The notes under the pieces are model-generated. The model worked only from the letters and a program-made list of their open reading frames with translations. It ran no database searches and had not been told where the DNA came from. Of a stretch of DNA of 41,226 nucleotides, positions 7,150 through 16,140 are shown piece by piece. This stretch comes from Synergistaceae bacterium. GTDB taxonomy: Bacteria > Synergistota > Synergistia > Synergistales > Synergistaceae. The DNA lies in assembly GCA_031273805.1 (NCBI GenBank), contig JAISRE010000025.1, positions 1 through 41,226 of the forward strand. The letters run 5' to 3'. The position numbers were made by a program, and so were the translations under genes. How positions within the stretch are numbered: position 1 is the first letter of the stretch; each line of letters begins with the position of its first letter.

Positions 7150-8646
7150 TTACCTCATAGAGCCAAGCAGCCTCAACCTCTCATGCCATGAAAAGGCTTC
7201 GTTTAAGAGATGAGGCTCATGTCCCTTATTGATTTCCGCTCTTTTTTTGTAATCTCGAAGCAGCTCTTTATAATCATGGTGGGAGCACTTTTCTATTATT
7301 TCATTGGATCTCTCCCTAGGGGACAGGCCTCTTAAATCGGCTGCGCCGTATTCAGTGACTATAATATCCACGTCATGTTCGGTGTGGTCTATATGAGAGC
7401 AGAACGGCACAATCTTGGATATTTTACCTCCAGAGGCGGTTGAAGGGCACAAGAATATGGTCAGATAGGCGTTTCTGGCGTAGTCTCCGGATCCTCCTAT
7501 GCCGTTGAGCATCCTGGTTCCCCCAGCCATTGTTGAATTTACATGTCCGTAAATATCGACCTCTAACGCTGTATTCATTGCGATAACCCCGAGACGCCGG
7601 ATAACTTCAGGGTTGTTGCTTATCTCCTGAGGGCGCAGCACTATGCGATTTTTGAACTCCTCGAGGCGATGATAGTATTTCGCGGCGCCGTCGGGGCTGG
7701 GAGTGAGCGCGGCGCTTGACGCGAACGAGATTTTCCCGCTGTCGAGAAGATCGAAAACGGCATCCTGAATAACCTCAGTGTATACTTTAAGATTATCGGA
7801 AGGCCATTCAGCAAGCCCGGCCAACACGGCGTTCGCTATATTGCCGACGCCGGATTGGAGCGGGAGGAGCTCTTTAGGCAGCTTGCCGGATTTTACCTCA
7901 GCGCTCAGGAAATCGAGAAGATTGTGCGAAATCCTGCCGCTCACGTCGTCAACCGGCGCCAATGGTCTCTGCGCGTCTTTGACGTCTGAATGCACTATCG
8001 CCACGATTTTCTCCGGGGAACAATGAAGATATGGGCTGCCTATACGATCCTGTACGTTTGTTATCGGAATGGGTTTTCTGTGGGGAGGATTTTCAGGCGA
8101 ATATATGTCATGTATGCCATCGAGTCCCTCCGGCTGAGCGGTATTTATTTCAACTATCACTTTATCCGCACTTTCGACAAATACGTTGGAATTGCCGACG
8201 GCGGACGTCAGCACTATATCTCCCTCGTTTGTGATACGGAGAGCTTCAATAATGGCGATGTGGAAACTGCCGTAAAAACCATACCTTATGTTCTGAGCGT
8301 TATGAGAGAGGTGAATGTCGGCAAATTGCACTGTGCCGGCGTTGATCTCCCTGCGAATGTCGTCGTTAGTCTGATATGGGTAGCGCCTTTTTATACAACC
8401 TGTGCGAGTGAGCTCTCCATCCAGTTCCGGGCCGACAGACGCCCCGGACCAAACAGTTACGGGGATTGGGCCATCGGATTCGGCCCTTTTCGCCAATGCC
8501 GTCGGTACGGCCTTAGGGTACCCGGAAGGCGTAAAACCGCTGCACCCCAATGTCATACCCGGCTCGATAATAAGAGCCGCTTCCTCTGCCGTGGTGATCT
8601 TATCGCGCAAGGTTCTATTTCCAACAAGTTCTTCGATGCTGTTCAT
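7150..8646 (-). CDS. Acetyl-CoA hydrolase/transferase family (succinyl-CoA:acetate CoA-transferase type)
   Basis: The 498-residue product is full length for the family. Near the N-terminus is PGMTLGCSGFTPSGYPKAVP, typical of the first CoA-transferase domain. The second domain has VYTEVIQD with the Glu expected to form the CoA-thioester intermediate. GGSGDYARNAYLTIF and EYGAADLRGLSPRER near the C-terminus are also typical. Such enzymes move CoA between acetate and succinate, propionate or butyrate and help recover energy in fermentation; the substrate pair cannot be told here. The ATG at 8646 has an AGGAAAGGA site upstream. It is not linked to the B12 operon: the riboswitch promoter at 7066-7094 follows it on the same strand. 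Confidence 0.93.
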   Translation of the reverse strand: MNSIEELVGNRTLRDKITTAEEAALIIEPGMTLGCSGFTPSGYPKAVPTALAKRAESDGPIPVTVWSGASVGPELDGELTRTGCIKRRYPYQTNDDIRREINAGTVQFADIHLSHNAQNIRYGFYGSFHIAIIEALRITNEGDIVLTSAVGNSNVFVESADKVIVEINTAQPEGLDGIHDIYSPENPPHRKPIPITNVQDRIGSPYLHCSPEKIVAIVHSDVKDAQRPLAPVDDVSGRISHNLLDFLSAEVKSGKLPKELLPLQSGVGNIANAVLAGLAEWPSDNLKVYTEVIQDAVFDLLDSGKISFASSAALTPSPDGAAKYYHRLEEFKNRIVLRPQEISNNPEVIRRLGVIAMNTALEVDIYGHVNSTMAGGTRMLNGIGGSGDYARNAYLTIFLCPSTASGGKISKIVPFCSHIDHTEHDVDIIVTEYGAADLRGLSPRERSNEIIEKCSHHDYKELLRDYKKRAEINKGHEPHLLNEAFSWHERLRLLGSMR

Positions 8647-8675
8647 AAAACCAGATCCTTTCCTAAATAAGCAAT

Positions 8676-8704
8676 ATTTTATCCCATACAGAGGCTCATG
8701 TCGC
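8676..8704 (-). promoter_or_regulatory. Candidate promoter of the CoA-transferase gene
   Basis: On the - strand, GCGACA (4 of 6) and TAAAAT (5 of 6) are separated by 17 bases and lie about 30 bp upstream of the start codon. The leader would be short but would hold the ribosome site. Confidence 0.4.
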
Positions 8705-9090
8705 GCAATTAAATATGAAGCGGAACGTTACAAGTCGGTGTGGATGGTTGACGTGGAAGTGGTGACAACGTACACGGATCACAGATATCTGCTTGCGGCA
8801 GGTGAAGACGTACCTCCACCGCGAGCAGTGTACGGCGATACATTGAAAGCGCTGATAATCGTGCTTTCACGGATAGCGTCTTCATTGTATTCGATCAGGA
8901 TACCGCCCGAGCTTTCATCTCGCATTGAGAAGGTAACATATTCGACAAACATACTATCTGTTGAGTAGGCCAAAAGAGGCGCCTGAAAAGGACTGTTCTC
9001 CGGCGTTTATCGCTCAACATGAACTTTATTTGGTATTGACTTGCTGGCGGCGGCGTGTAGGATTGTATTTGTCTTGCGGATCATTTCCTG
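8705..9090. other. Gene-poor region between divergent genes
   Basis: No clear gene is seen. A + strand frame from ATG 8744 to the stop at 8968 (74 codons) has a plausible amino-acid mix but no ribosome site and no family I recognise. A - strand frame covers almost the same bases (about 8779-8973) and is equally plausible, so neither is annotated. The rest (8970-9090) shows nothing I can name. Confidence 0.4.
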
Positions 9091-9118
9091 TTGACAGAGT
9101 TATGTATGAATATACAAT
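9091..9118 (+). promoter_or_regulatory. Promoter for gspG and the deaminase
   Basis: A perfect TTGACA at 9091-9096 is followed after 16 bases by TACAAT at 9113-9118 (5 of 6). It lies about 115 bp upstream of the gspG start. Confidence 0.7.
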
Positions 9119-9235
9119 GTCACAAAGCTCGATGGGGGAATATATTCATAAGCGCGGATACGTACATTTGTCGTGTGGCGCGGTTAGGCGCCACTTATAA
9201 TGTACTGCGAAATTATTACTGGGAGGTATGGAGTT

Positions 9236-9670
9236 TTGACAAAAGAAAGACGCAGGGGATTTACGCTGGTCGAGATAATGGTTGTGGTTGTTATAATAGG
9301 TCTCCTCGCGGCGCTGGTGGGGCCTCGCCTGATAGGACAGTCGGAGTCGGCAAAGATAACCGCTACAAAAGCTCAGATCAACAATCTTCAGCAATCGCTC
9401 GAGCTATTTCACATCAACAACGGCTTTTTTCCCACAACTGAGCAGGGTTTGGAGGCTCTGATAGAAAAACCGACAATTCCGCCGGAGCCCAAGAACTTTC
9501 AGAGGGGCGGCTATATCAATGCCAAGTCGGTTCCGAAGGATCCGTGGGGCAATGAATATCTGTATATATGTCCGGGTGAGAACGGCGACTACGATATAAT
9601 ATCTTACGGCGCAGACGGCAGAGAGGGAGGAGAAGAGGCTAACGCCGATATCACCAATTGGGATAATTAA
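9236..9670 (+). CDS. gspG: Type II secretion major pseudopilin GspG
   Basis: The start is TTG 9236, with GGGAGG about nine bases upstream; the product is 144 residues. The prepilin signature is RRRGFTLVE, cut after Gly by the prepilin peptidase, followed by the hydrophobic spine IMVVVVIIGLLAALVGP. The C-terminal half has the GspG pattern DPWGNEYLYICPGENGDYD, then YGADGREGGE, which matches the calcium-binding loop of the family. Pseudopilins of this type form the short pilus of type II secretion. No other secretion gene is next to it, so its machinery is encoded elsewhere or it serves another system. It is probably cotranscribed with the deaminase 41 bp downstream. Confidence 0.9.
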   Translation: MTKERRRGFTLVEIMVVVVIIGLLAALVGPRLIGQSESAKITATKAQINNLQQSLELFHINNGFFPTTEQGLEALIEKPTIPPEPKNFQRGGYINAKSVPKDPWGNEYLYICPGENGDYDIISYGADGREGGEEANADITNWDN

Positions 9671-9711
9671 TCAAGTTTGACGCTGTTTATTATGTCAGGA
9701 GGACAGCTCCA

Positions 9712-10269
9712 ATGCGAGATGCGGAAAAAATTGAGAAAATGCTCGAGGTTATACGGGATGAGATATTGCCTCTCACTGAGTGTGAAGTAAAGAGGGGCAA
9801 TCATGTGTTCGGGGGCGCTATACTTCGTCCGGATACGCTGACGTCCGTGATGGTGGGTTCTAACAACAGGATGGAGAACCCCCTGTTTCACGGGGAAATA
9901 GACACGCTAAACAGGTTTTTCAAGCTGCCGGTGCACCCGCAGGCGGACGAATTGATCTTTCTTGCGACTCACGATCCCTGTCCTATGTGCGCGTCAGCGA
10001 TAGCGTGGGCCGGTTTTCGCGAGGTGTGGTATCTGTTCGGTTATAAGGACGTTGAGGATGAATTTAACATGCCTGTAGATCTTGAGATGTACAGAGAGCT
10101 GTTCGGAGTTGACGGAGTACGCGCTGAAAACGCGTTTTTCAAGAAATATTCCATAAAAGAGGCGATATCCAATTGTCCCAATAGCGAGATTCTTTATGAG
10201 ATTGTGGGCGAGATAGAAAAACGGTATGCCGCCATGAAGGTTTCGGATTTCGCATATCCCGGCATGTGA
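9712..10269 (+). CDS. Nucleoside/cytidine deaminase family protein
   Basis: The 185-residue product has the zinc deaminase signature: H60-G-E62, where Glu is the proton shuttle, and P89-C90-P91-M92-C93 followed by ASAIAW. Zinc ligands would be H60, C90 and C93. FGGAILRP upstream fits the substrate-pocket strand. The family includes guanine, cytosine and tRNA-adenosine deaminases; the substrate cannot be told from sequence. It is longer at the C-terminus than TadA and lacks other TadA features I can see. The ATG has an AGGAGG site about ten bases upstream. Confidence 0.9.
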   Translation: MRDAEKIEKMLEVIRDEILPLTECEVKRGNHVFGGAILRPDTLTSVMVGSNNRMENPLFHGEIDTLNRFFKLPVHPQADELIFLATHDPCPMCASAIAWAGFREVWYLFGYKDVEDEFNMPVDLEMYRELFGVDGVRAENAFFKKYSIKEAISNCPNSEILYEIVGEIEKRYAAMKVSDFAYPGM

Positions 10270-10330
10270 CGCGGGCCTGTCCCGCTGCGGGATTTAATGC
10301 TCTCCTTGTATTTTTGACATCATTTATCGT

Positions 10331-10363
10331 GAGCGAGTCCTTATATTGTATGACTCGCTCTTA
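10331..10363 (+). terminator. Hairpin terminator after the deaminase gene
   Basis: GAGCGAGTC (10331-10339) and GACTCGCTC (10352-10360) form a nine-pair stem with a 12-base loop. Only a weak TTAT follows. It separates the gspG operon from uvrB. Confidence 0.5.
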
Positions 10364-10491
10364 TGGGAATTATACTGTCTTTAATTTTGCCCTCTGATTT
10401 GACTGTTTGTCGCATAGATCCTCTCTCCATGGAGTATAATATAATAAAGAAAATTTCCAAGAAAAGTTACAGCGGAGGATAAAGGGCGCCA

Positions 10492-12573
10492 GTGTTTGAA
10501 AATAATGAGAGCGGGCATTTCGAGCTGGTGTCTCCGTGGCCTGTATCCGGAGATCAGCCTGACGCTATAGAAAAACTTTGCAGGGGTTATGAGTCGCACG
10601 ACCGCGTGATACAGACACTTTTAGGCGTGACCGGCAGCGGTAAGACATTTACGATGGCCAATATAATCGCCAGACTGCAGCGGCCGACGCTGGTTATGGC
10701 GCCCAATAAAACCCTTGCCGCACAGCTCTACAGCGAGTTCAAGGATTTCTTTCCCAACAACGCCGTCCACTACTTTGTCAGCTATTACGATTACTACCAG
10801 CCGGAGGCCTACGTCCCAGCTCAGGATATTTACATAGAGAAGGACGCGTCGATTAACGAACGGATAGAAAAATTGCGCCTTGCCACGACAAAGGCTCTTA
10901 TCGAGCGCAGAGACGTGGTGGTTGTGGCGAGTGTGTCCTGCATATACGGTTTGGGCAAGCGGAAAAATTACGAGGACGCGGTGTTTCGTTTTGCGGTGGG
11001 GGATTTATGGCGCAGACGGGATTTTATGATGCGCCTCCTCGATAACTATTACGAACGCAACGACTCCGCATTCGCCCCGGGCGCCTTCAGGGTGCGCGGG
11101 GATGTCCTAGAACTTTACCCGTCCTACAGCGACACGGCTCTTCGGATCTCTTTTTTCGACGAGGAAATAGAGCGGATAGACGAGATAGACCCGGTTTCCG
11201 GACACACGATTATCTCGAAGGGCACGGCGTCGATATTCCCGGCGAAGCACTACGTGACCACCGACGACGCTATTCTGATCGCCAAGGAGAAGATAGAGGC
11301 CGAGCTGGAAGAGCGCGTCAGCGTATTCAACGAAAAAAACATGCTGCTTGAAGCTCAGCGGCTGACTAGCCGCACAAAGTATGACCTCGAGATGCTCTCT
11401 GAGGTTGGCTATTGTTCCGGCATAGAGAACTACTCTCGTTTTCTGGATGGACGAGAGCCCGGAGAGTCGCCAGGAACCCTTATGGACTTTTTCCCCGAGG
11501 ATTTTTTGCTCTTTCTCGACGAATCTCACATGACCGTTCCACAGATACGCGGGATGTACAATGGCGACAAGGCTCGCAAGGAGGTGCTGGTGGAGCATGG
11601 CTTCAGGCTTCCGTCGTGTCTCGACAACAGGCCTCTCAAATGGGACGAGTTCAGGGCGTTTATGAGGAACACTCTTTTTGTCTCAGCCACCCCCGGTGAT
11701 TATGAAATCGAGTCCTCGTCGTTCGTTGCTGAACAGCTCATTCGTCCGACCGGAGTTCCGGACCCGGATATCGAAGTATACCCGGCGACCGGCCAGGTAG
11801 ATCATCTGCTTGCCGAACTGCGTGATGTAATATCGAAAGGAGAGCGCGCCCTCGTGACAACTCTCACCAAACGAGCGGCGGAGGACCTCACTAAATATTA
11901 TGCCGAACTCGGGGTCAAGGTTCAGTATCTTCACTCTGAGATGGATACCTTCGAACGTGCTGAGATACTGCGTGACTTGCGCATGGGCGTTTATTCAGTG
12001 CTGATAGGGGTTAACCTCCTGCGCGAGGGGATAGATCTGCCGGAGGTGTCGCTGGTCGCCATAACGGAGGCAGACCGCGAGGGATACCTGAGATCGCACC
12101 GCTCACTGATACAAATGATAGGCCGGGCGGCAAGGAACGAGGCAGGGCGGGTGATCCTGTATGCTGACAATATGACAGGCAGCATAGATATTGCTATCAG
12201 GGAGACAATGCGTCGCAGAGCCGCTCAGATAAAGTACAATGAGGAGCATGGAATAACGCCGCATACCATCAGCAAGATAGTGAAAGACCTGCTTCCGGCA
12301 GAGCTGACTGGAGACAGAAGAGAGGATGGACGTATATCCTTCGTCTCCGATGAAGAGGGAAGCGCGCTGACGGCAAGAGATATAAAAGATCTGGAGCGCC
12401 GCATGTGGGAGGCGGTTGAACGACTCGACTTCGAGCTTGCGGCGGAGCTGAGGGATATCATTAACAGCAAAAGGAGTCAAAATGATGGAACTTTTGGTCT
12501 CGGACTGGATAAAAATAAGCGGCGCCCGTCAGCACAATTTAAAAAACATAAGCGTAGAACTTCCAAAAAATAA
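10492..12573 (+). CDS. uvrB: UvrABC excinuclease subunit B
   Basis: The 693-residue product is a helicase-like DNA repair protein that takes damaged DNA from UvrA and recruits UvrC. Walker A is GVTGSGKT at 45-52. The beta-hairpin region follows (YYQPEAYVP, then [16 protein letters not shown]). Later come helicase motifs [27 protein letters not shown] and a motif VI region ending QMIGRAARN. The C-terminal UVR domain ([20 protein letters not shown]) binds UvrC. The start is GTG 10492 with GGAGG 13 bases upstream. After the UVR domain is a very basic tail of about 30 residues, encoded entirely within the first 92 bases of uvrA. uvrB and uvrA form an operon. Confidence 0.97.
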   Translation: MFENNESGHFELVSPWPVSGDQPDAIEKLCRGYESHDRVIQTLLGVTGSGKTFTMANIIARLQRPTLVMAPNKTLAAQLYSEFKDFFPNNAVHYFVSYYDYYQPEAYVPAQDIYIEKDASINERIEKLRLATTKALIERRDVVVVASVSCIYGLGKRKNYEDAVFRFAVGDLWRRRDFMMRLLDNYYERNDSAFAPGAFRVRGDVLELYPSYSDTALRISFFDEEIERIDEIDPVSGHTIISKGTASIFPAKHYVTTDDAILIAKEKIEAELEERVSVFNEKNMLLEAQRLTSRTKYDLEMLSEVGYCSGIENYSRFLDGREPGESPGTLMDFFPEDFLLFLDESHMTVPQIRGMYNGDKARKEVLVEHGFRLPSCLDNRPLKWDEFRAFMRNTLFVSATPGDYEIESSSFVAEQLIRPTGVPDPDIEVYPATGQVDHLLAELRDVISKGERALVTTLTKRAAEDLTKYYAELGVKVQYLHSEMDTFERAEILRDLRMGVYSVLIGVNLLREGIDLPEVSLVAITEADREGYLRSHRSLIQMIGRAARNEAGRVILYADNMTGSIDIAIRETMRRRAAQIKYNEEHGITPHTISKIVKDLLPAELTGDRREDGRISFVSDEEGSALTARDIKDLERRMWEAVERLDFELAAELRDIINSKRSQNDGTFGLGLDKNKRRPSAQFKKHKRRTSKK

Positions 12574-15328
12574 ACTAGTGCTCCTCACAGGCCCATCCGG
12601 GTCCGGCAAATCGTCTCTGGCGTTCGATACGATATACGCGGAGGGTCAGCGCAGGTATGTGGAGTCTCTCTCGTCGTACGCGAGGCAGTTTTTGGGAATG
12701 CAGGACAAGCCGGATGTCGATGACATATCCGGGCTGTCTCCCGCTATTTCGATAGAGCAGAAGGGAACGAGCCATAATCCTCGTTCGACGGTTGGCACTG
12801 TCACGGAGATTTATGACTATCTGAGGCTGCTTTACGGAAGGGCCGGGACTCCCCACTGTCCGAAGTGCGGCAAACCTGTGTTCAGATACAGCCTCGACGA
12901 GATCGTTGATCGGATATTCGGAGAGTACAATGGCAAGCCGCTTGAGATAATGTCTCCCATTATAAGAGGAAAAAAGGGGGAGTATCGCAACCTGTTGCTT
13001 CAGCTCAAATCTCAGGGATACATGAGGGTGCGCATAGACGGCGAAACATACTGGCTTGAGGAGGAGGTCCCGCTCGATCGTAAAAAGCGTCACTCTGTAG
13101 AGGTTGTTGTGGATCGTCTGAGGGTAAAGGACGAGAGTAAATCACGTATATCGGAGGCGGTGGAGATATCACTGAGGCTTTCCGAGGGATTTGTTCTCAT
13201 TCACTCTGAGGGCATGGATGATTTAGAGCTGACTGAAAAATACATCTGTCCTGATTGTCAGGTGAGTCTGCCGGAGATAGAGCCCAGGCTGTTTTCTTTC
13301 AACAATCCCTTTGGAGCGTGTCCTGAGTGCTCCGGGATCGGGGTGCATCAGCACTTCTCACCGGAGCTGTCCGTGGCGGGGGAGTTGTCCGTATTGGACG
13401 GAGCGTTTCTTCCGTGGAGAAGTTACAAGTATATGATAGCGCGCGCGCAGATGATAGCGGAGCGCCATGACTGGGACCTATCCAAACCCTTCGATTCATT
13501 GCCCGAAGAGGTAAAGAATGTTATGCTCTATGGTTCCGAGGAGAAGATGACCCTCACCTTCGTCGATAAATATGGCGAGAGCGAATATCAGGGACACTAT
13601 GAGGGTCTGATACCCTGGCTCAGCAGGCGTTTTAATGAGACTGAGTCGGAAAACTGGCGGGAGGAGATGGTTCGCTATCGGGCGGAGGATGTCTGTGCCT
13701 CGTGCGGAGGGCGCAGGCTCAAGCCGGAGGCTCTCGCGGTCAAGCTCGGCGGATATGGCATAGCGGAGCTGACGGCGATGGCGGTCGAGGATCTCATGCC
13801 CACCCTCGAATCTCTCTCATTGACGGAGAATCAAAAAAAAATAGTCGGGCTCGCTCTGTCTGAGGTTCAAAAACGAATCTCATTTCTTGTAGATGTCGGC
13901 GCCGGTTACCTCTCTCTCGATCGAAGGGCCGACACGCTCTCAGGGGGAGAGAGCCAGAGGATCAGGCTGGCCACACAGATAGGTTCCAAACTGACAGGAG
14001 TTTTGTACGTTCTGGACGAACCGACTATAGGGCTTCACCCAAAGGACACAAACCGGCTGCTCGACACTCTCGCCGCGATCCGAAGCATCGGCAACACCGT
14101 GATAGTGGTGGAGCACGACAGGGACGCGCTCAAGTATGCTGACTACGTACTGGAACTCGGGCCCGGCGCCGGTGAACATGGGGGGCACGTGGTAATTCAG
14201 GGCGCCCCCGATAAGATAGAGGCGTCGGACTCCCTCTCAGGCGCTTTTCTGCGAGGCGAAGTGACCGGCATAGTGAAGGCAAAAGGAGGCAGGAGGAAAC
14301 CCCAGGGATGGATTAAAGCCACGGGCTGCCGCGAGAACAACCTTAAAAACGTAAATGTGTCAATTCCGAAGGGTGTGCTGGTCTCACTGTGCGGCTTATC
14401 CGGTTCAGGCAAGAGTACATTTCTTTATGAGATACTGTACAAGGGGCTGAGAATGAAACTCGATCCTGAATACCGCAACAGATCGGGAAAATTTGCCGCC
14501 ATTACAGGATTCGACGGGCTGCGCAATGTCGTTCTGGTGGATCAGAGTCCAATTGGCCGTACTCCTCGCTCGAATCCCGCCACCTACACCGGAGTGTTCA
14601 CCCCCATTCGGGAGTTTTTTGCCACTCTTCCCGAATCCAAGCTGAGGGGTTACCTCCCCGGGCGATTCAGCTTCAATGTAAAGGGAGGACGTTGCGAGGC
14701 GTGTTCTGGAGACGGAGTTATCAAGGTATCGATGCTCTTTTTACCGGATGTTTATGTAAATTGCGACATTTGCCGGGGTAAGAGGTATAATAGAGAGACC
14801 TTAGAGGTGACATATAAGGGGCTTTCTATAGCCGATGTGCTCAGCCTTACAGTCGATGAGGCGGTTACGCATTTTCATGATATGCCGAGAATCGCCTCAC
14901 GCCTTGCTGTTATTCAGGAAGCCGGACTTGGATATATAAGGCTTGGACAGTCGGCGACGACTCTGTCAGGCGGAGAAGCGCAGAGGGTGAAGCTTGCCTC
15001 CGAACTAGGCAAACGCTTCAGGGGCAGTGTGCTGTATTTGCTCGATGAGCCTACAACCGGTTTGCACTATACGGACGTAAAACATCTGCTCCTGCTCCTT
15101 CACAAACTGGTGGATCAGGGGAACTCAGTGTTACTGATAGAGCATAATATGGATGTTCTTATCTCCTCTGATTATCTCATAGATCTTGGGCCTGAGGGCG
15201 GAGAACGAGGCGGAGAGATTGTCGCGTACGGTACGCCGGAACAGGTGGCCAAAGCTGGAAAAGGATACACAAGCGCATATTTGGGCGAATATATGAAAGA
15301 GTTGAAGGAGTGCGGCAGAAAACAATGA
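12482..15328 (+). CDS. uvrA: UvrABC excinuclease subunit A
   Basis: The 948-residue product is full length. It is the ATP-driven damage sensor of nucleotide excision repair. Walker A of the first ABC module is GPSGSGKS at 37-44; that of the second is GLSGSGKST near 638. Both signatures are present: LSGGESQRIRLA with VLDEPTIGLHP, and LSGGEAQRVKLA with LLDEPTTGLHY. Zinc clusters appear as CPKC with CPDC and CPEC, and as CEAC with CDIC in the second half. The ATG at 12482 has a close AAGGAG site, and it lies inside uvrB. Confidence 0.98.
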   Translation: MMELLVSDWIKISGARQHNLKNISVELPKNKLVLLTGPSGSGKSSLAFDTIYAEGQRRYVESLSSYARQFLGMQDKPDVDDISGLSPAISIEQKGTSHNPRSTVGTVTEIYDYLRLLYGRAGTPHCPKCGKPVFRYSLDEIVDRIFGEYNGKPLEIMSPIIRGKKGEYRNLLLQLKSQGYMRVRIDGETYWLEEEVPLDRKKRHSVEVVVDRLRVKDESKSRISEAVEISLRLSEGFVLIHSEGMDDLELTEKYICPDCQVSLPEIEPRLFSFNNPFGACPECSGIGVHQHFSPELSVAGELSVLDGAFLPWRSYKYMIARAQMIAERHDWDLSKPFDSLPEEVKNVMLYGSEEKMTLTFVDKYGESEYQGHYEGLIPWLSRRFNETESENWREEMVRYRAEDVCASCGGRRLKPEALAVKLGGYGIAELTAMAVEDLMPTLESLSLTENQKKIVGLALSEVQKRISFLVDVGAGYLSLDRRADTLSGGESQRIRLATQIGSKLTGVLYVLDEPTIGLHPKDTNRLLDTLAAIRSIGNTVIVVEHDRDALKYADYVLELGPGAGEHGGHVVIQGAPDKIEASDSLSGAFLRGEVTGIVKAKGGRRKPQGWIKATGCRENNLKNVNVSIPKGVLVSLCGLSGSGKSTFLYEILYKGLRMKLDPEYRNRSGKFAAITGFDGLRNVVLVDQSPIGRTPRSNPATYTGVFTPIREFFATLPESKLRGYLPGRFSFNVKGGRCEACSGDGVIKVSMLFLPDVYVNCDICRGKRYNRETLEVTYKGLSIADVLSLTVDEAVTHFHDMPRIASRLAVIQEAGLGYIRLGQSATTLSGGEAQRVKLASELGKRFRGSVLYLLDEPTTGLHYTDVKHLLLLLHKLVDQGNSVLLIEHNMDVLISSDYLIDLGPEGGERGGEIVAYGTPEQVAKAGKGYTSAYLGEYMKELKECGRKQ

Positions 15329-15340
15329 GTCGTTCCCCGA

Positions 15341-16111
15341 TTGACGTTACAGATGCTGGATGAGCTGCGCCACAGGGGCGAGGACTACTGTTGGGGGAGG
15401 AACGGCGTTATTTCACTGCTCGAAGAATCTCCTGCCCATTGTTTGAAGGTCATGATCTCAAAGACGATGCAGGGCAGTGCGTCCGGAAAGATTGTTGAGT
15501 TGTGCCGAGTCGCGCATGTGCCGTATGTCTTTACCTCGATGCGAGCGCTGGACTCGATGTTGGATGGAGAGAACCATCAAGGCGTTGCGGCCATGCTGAC
15601 CCAGTCAGAATTGTTGAGCCTCGAGTCGGCTATGGGGCTTCTGCCGCCTCCTCCAGAACCGGCGCTTGTCGTGATGCTGGACCACATTCAGGATCCTCAT
15701 AATCTGGGAGCAATTATTCGCAGCTCTGAGGCGGCGTCAGCATCATTTATCGCTCTGCCCAGAAGAAGGGGTTCCTTGCCGACCGGGACCGTTGTAAAGA
15801 CTAGCGCGGGAGCGTCTTTGAGGTTCCCTCTGGCGTCCGTCGGCAACGTCGCGAATGCCGTCAGGGATATTCAGGATGGAGGACTGTGGGCTGTGGGGCT
15901 GGATGCGGAGGCGCCGGGCACCATATATGATACCCCTCTGCCTAAGAGGTGCCTGTTAGTGGTGGGCAGCGAGGGTTCCGGCTTGGGCAGGACAACTCAA
16001 AAGGCGTGCGATGAAACACTTCGCATACCGATACGCGGCGGGACCGGGAGCCTTAATGCCTCTATTGCGCTATCAATAACTATGTTTGAGTGGTCGAGAA
16101 TAAATTTATAA
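15341..16111 (+). CDS. rlmB: TrmH/SpoU-type 2'-O-methyltransferase, likely RlmB
   Basis: The 256-residue product carries the three SpoU motifs: DHIQDPHNLGAIIRSSEA, then VVGSEGSGLG, then RIPIRGGTGSLNASIALSI. The N-terminus RGEDYCWGRNGV fits the RlmB substrate-binding domain. RlmB methylates 23S rRNA at G2251; a tRNA target cannot be excluded. TTG 15341 is used as start, with ATG 15353 as the alternative; neither has a good ribosome site. It begins 12 bp after uvrA and is probably coupled to it. Confidence 0.9.
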   Translation: MTLQMLDELRHRGEDYCWGRNGVISLLEESPAHCLKVMISKTMQGSASGKIVELCRVAHVPYVFTSMRALDSMLDGENHQGVAAMLTQSELLSLESAMGLLPPPPEPALVVMLDHIQDPHNLGAIIRSSEAASASFIALPRRRGSLPTGTVVKTSAGASLRFPLASVGNVANAVRDIQDGGLWAVGLDAEAPGTIYDTPLPKRCLLVVGSEGSGLGRTTQKACDETLRIPIRGGTGSLNASIALSITMFEWSRINL

Positions 16112-16140
16112 AAAGAACAAATCAAACGGAGTGAAAAGAC

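Noticed and set aside
8402-8743. + strand frame reaching leftward from 8968 into the CoA-transferase gene
   Set aside because: This part is antisense to the CoA-transferase start and its promoter; only the portion right of 8744 could be coding and it is too uncertain to annotate.
8961-9200. + strand frame of 79 codons before gspG
   Set aside because: It has no ribosome site, contains many Cys, Arg and Trp of random look, and spans the gspG promoter.
10399-10440. TTGACT and TATAAT upstream of uvrB as a promoter
   Set aside because: The two boxes are 30 bases apart, too far for a sigma-70 promoter; only the TATAAT at 10435-10440 might be used.
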